From Amycolatopsis sp. 195334CR (GTDB taxonomy: Bacteria > Actinomycetota > Actinomycetes > Mycobacteriales > Pseudonocardiaceae), in NCBI RefSeq assembly GCF_017309385.1, contig NZ_JAFJMJ010000002.1, forward strand, positions 2,356,001 to 2,420,000: 64,000 nt of DNA. Reading direction: 5' to 3'. Below are positions 62,122 to 64,000 of the stretch, one piece after another; positions within the stretch are counted from its first letter, which is position 1; every line of letters starts with the position of its first letter. The translations under genes and the position numbers were made by a program. The notes under the pieces are model-generated. The model did not search any database. It was not told the origin of the DNA and saw only the letters and a program-made list of their open reading frames with translations.

Positions 62122-63079
62122 AGCTCGAGTTCAACGCCTGATAAGTCCGATTGCTCGCCACCGCGGCCCGCTGCTCCCGCCCGGTCGCCTCGATGTAGTT
62201 CTGACTGGTCGCCAGGCTCGCGTGCCCCAGCAGCGCCATGATCTCCGACGCCGTGGCACCGTCCTCGGCCAGCCGCGTGGCGAAGGTGTGCCGCAGCGCG
62301 TGCAGGTTCGCGCCCGTGGGCACCCGATCCTGCAACCCCGCGGCGCGATAACAGGACTTCACCAGGTAGTCGAGCGCGCCACGCCCGATCGGCTCACCCG
62401 CGCGATCCCGCAGCAGCGGCGCCGACCGCCCGAAGCGCTGGTGCGGGAACTTCCGGCGGCACGAGGCGAGGTAGTCCTCGATGATCTTCTCCATCACCGG
62501 CTGCACCGGGATCGACCGGTCCCGGCTGCCCTTGCCCTGGACGTGCAACCGCTTCTCACCCGACCGCCCGATCAGCGACTCCACGCTCAACGAGCGCATC
62601 TCGGCCGCCCGCAACCCCGCCACCAGCCCGAGCGCGATCACCAGCACGTCCCGCTCCGGCCACGGATCACGGGTCTGCCGGGCGCCCTCGGTGGCCGCGG
62701 CGAGCAGCTTCTCCGGCGTGTCCTCACCCCGCAGGGGCTTGGGCACCAGGGGAGGGGTCTTCGGCCGCGCGACCGCGCCCATCGGATTGCCCGGCAGCAG
62801 GCCGTCGGACACGCAGAAGGTGAGGAACTGGTTCCAGGTCGACCAGGCACGCAACACGGAACTCTTGGCATGCCCGTCCGCGAACGCGCCGAACGCCGTC
62901 CGCAAGGAGGTCGTGGTCAGGTCCTCGACCCGCAACTCGCCGGCCTCCCGCCCGACGGCCTCGGCCAGCAGCGAGGTCAGGCCCGCCAGATCCCGCCGGT
63001 AGGCCGCGGTCGTGTGCGGAGAGTCCTTGCGCGGGCGCCGGGCCGCGAAGAACGCCTGCTGCGCGTCGAGAACTCTCAT
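62111..63079 (-). CDS. Tyrosine recombinase/phage-type integrase
   Basis: The 322-residue protein has an N-terminal SAM-like core-binding domain (SPHTTAAYRRDLAGLTSLLA) and a catalytic domain with the R-H-R-H/W-Y set: Arg in GLVAGLRAAEMRSL, HALRHTFATRL, GHASLATSQNY. It is near XerC/XerD size. No excisionase, relaxase, phage gene or tRNA lies beside it, so it is either a chromosomal recombinase or the remnant of an element. ATG 63079 is preferred; a TTG start at 63124 is open. Confidence 0.85.
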   Translation of the reverse strand: MRVLDAQQAFFAARRPRKDSPHTTAAYRRDLAGLTSLLAEAVGREAGELRVEDLTTTSLRTAFGAFADGHAKSSVLRAWSTWNQFLTFCVSDGLLPGNPMGAVARPKTPPLVPKPLRGEDTPEKLLAAATEGARQTRDPWPERDVLVIALGLVAGLRAAEMRSLSVESLIGRSGEKRLHVQGKGSRDRSIPVQPVMEKIIEDYLASCRRKFPHQRFGRSAPLLRDRAGEPIGRGALDYLVKSCYRAAGLQDRVPTGANLHALRHTFATRLAEDGATASEIMALLGHASLATSQNYIEATGREQRAAVASNRTYQALNSSFTE

Positions 63080-63198
63080 GTGGATCTTGTACCGCACCAC
63101 ACCGACAGTTTCGCGCCCGGACAAGGAAGCTCCCAGATTTCTCCAAGCCGCGGTGAACAGGCTGATCCCTCGCCCGACCGTCGCTCAAGGAGGAGACG

Positions 63199-64000
63199 AT
63201 GCGAAGACAGTTGACCGCACTGGTGGTGCTCGGCTCGGCCGTCGGCCTGCTCACCGTGGTCCCGGCCCTGCCCGCCGCGGCGGCCGCCGAACCGGCCCGG
63301 ATCATCGTGGCCGACCAGGGCACCAGCCCCGGACGGGTCAAGGGCCAGCGGGTCTCGGTCCTGGAGCAGAACGCCGACTGGAACTCCCCGGTGGCCGAGG
63401 TGTGGAAGTGGGAGGTGCCGGAACGGACCCGCTGGCGGGGCATCACCGACGCCAAGGTCCGCACCGAGCGCGACGGACGGCGGGTCGTGCTGGTGTCCTC
63501 CGGCGGCGGCAACGTCGCGAAGATCGACTGGGACTCGCGCAAGCCGATCTGGCAGGCGCAGGTGCCCGCCGGCGACAACACCCACTCGATCGAGCTGCTG
63601 CCCGACGGCCAGATCGTCACCGCCGGAAGCGGCGGCTACCTCCGCTTCTTTCCGGCCGGGGCCACCAAGTACACCCGCACCTACAGTCTGCCGGGCGCCC
63701 ACGGCGTCCTCTACAACGACAACCGTTTGTGGGCACTGGGGTACGGCGAACTGCGGCAGTACGACATCCGCAAGAACCGACTGGTCGAGGCCGATCCGAC
63801 GATACGCCGGATCGGAAATGGGCACGATCTCGCGCTGATCCACGGAACGCCGAAGCACGAAATGTGGCTGACCAACACGAACAACGTCTACCGGTACGAC
63901 AAGTACTCCGGAAAACGACCGCAGCGGGTGACCGGTCCGCACGGGGGAGCGAAGGTGAAGTCGATCGGAAACCAGCCCGACGGCACAATTCTCCTTACGC
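63199..64000 (+). CDS. Secreted protein, probable beta-propeller (3' part beyond window)
   Basis: The first 267 residues are present and the gene runs off the right edge. A signal peptide (MRRQLTALVVLGSAVGLLTV, cleavage near AAAAAEP) is followed by repeats that look like propeller blades: KWEVPERTRWRGITDAKV, RVVLVSSGGGNVAKIDWDS, THSIELLPDGQIVTAGSGG and GVLYNDNRLWALGYGELRQY. It resembles DUF6528-type secreted proteins. AAGGAGGAG precedes ATG 63199. Confidence 0.75.
   Translation, partial: MRRQLTALVVLGSAVGLLTVVPALPAAAAAEPARIIVADQGTSPGRVKGQRVSVLEQNADWNSPVAEVWKWEVPERTRWRGITDAKVRTERDGRRVVLVSSGGGNVAKIDWDSRKPIWQAQVPAGDNTHSIELLPDGQIVTAGSGGYLRFFPAGATKYTRTYSLPGAHGVLYNDNRLWALGYGELRQYDIRKNRLVEADPTIRRIGNGHDLALIHGTPKHEMWLTNTNNVYRYDKYSGKRPQRVTGPHGGAKVKSIGNQPDGTILLT

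Noticed and set aside
1..64000. tRNA, rRNA, CRISPR arrays and insertion sequences
   Set aside because: No cloverleaf-like block, regularly spaced repeat array or transposase with terminal repeats was recognised in reading the window; a dedicated scan was not possible.

Overview
The window is chromosomal DNA of a high-GC actinomycete. RbpA, adjacent but unfused Lnt and polyprenol-phosphate-mannose synthase genes, an F420-type enzyme, dense MarR/TetR/MFS gene pairs and two biosynthetic loci point to a filamentous actinobacterium. A member of the Pseudonocardiaceae such as Amycolatopsis is my best guess, but this is inference only.

Layout. (1) 1-5475: the start of a modular type I polyketide synthase (CoA ligase, carrier protein, ketosynthase) running off the left edge, followed by a divergent MarR regulator and a 14-helix-type MFS exporter; two tandem palindromes sit between them. 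(2) 5465-7511: an SDR/LysR divergon and a nucleoside-deoxyribosyltransferase-like protein. (3) 7514-12237: a probable DNA-damage self-resistance block with a UvrA-like ATPase, MarR, VOC protein and MFS exporter. The same operator-like motif lies before uvrA and between marR and the VOC gene. (4) 12265-39247: a pyrrolo[1,4]benzodiazepine (PBD) cluster of the anthramycin/porothramycin kind. (5) 39250-64000: mostly ordinary chromosome (lysine 2,3-aminomutase family, amidohydrolase, Lnt, Ppm1, carbonic anhydrase, RbpA, thymidine kinase, Rpf-like protein, GDPD, several regulators), ending with a lone tyrosine recombinase and a truncated secreted protein.

How the PBD genes fit together. A leftward six-gene operon (20346 to 12265) and a rightward eleven-gene operon (20705 to 34869) diverge from a 358-bp control region rich in dyad symmetry. 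Tryptophan is turned into a substituted 3-hydroxyanthranilate by tryptophan 2,3-dioxygenase, kynurenine formamidase, kynurenine 3-monooxygenase, a methyltransferase and kynureninase. Tyrosine is turned into a 4-alkyl(dehydro)proline by a heme tyrosine hydroxylase, L-DOPA 2,3-dioxygenase, a gamma-glutamyltransferase-like C-C hydrolase, a methyltransferase, a PhzF-like isomerase and an F420-dependent reductase. A two-protein NRPS (A-T, then C-A-T-reductase) joins the two halves and releases an aldehyde that can close to the DNA-alkylating imine. P450, alcohol dehydrogenase, aldehyde dehydrogenase and an asparagine-synthetase-like amidotransferase are the set expected for oxidising a three-carbon side chain to an acrylamide. 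An orphan atypical response regulator and a flavin amine oxidase of unknown role lie at the right side. The first gene of the biosynthetic operon carries a TTA codon.

No tRNA, rRNA, CRISPR array or insertion sequence was recognised. All functional assignments are from motifs and context read by eye; no database search was run.
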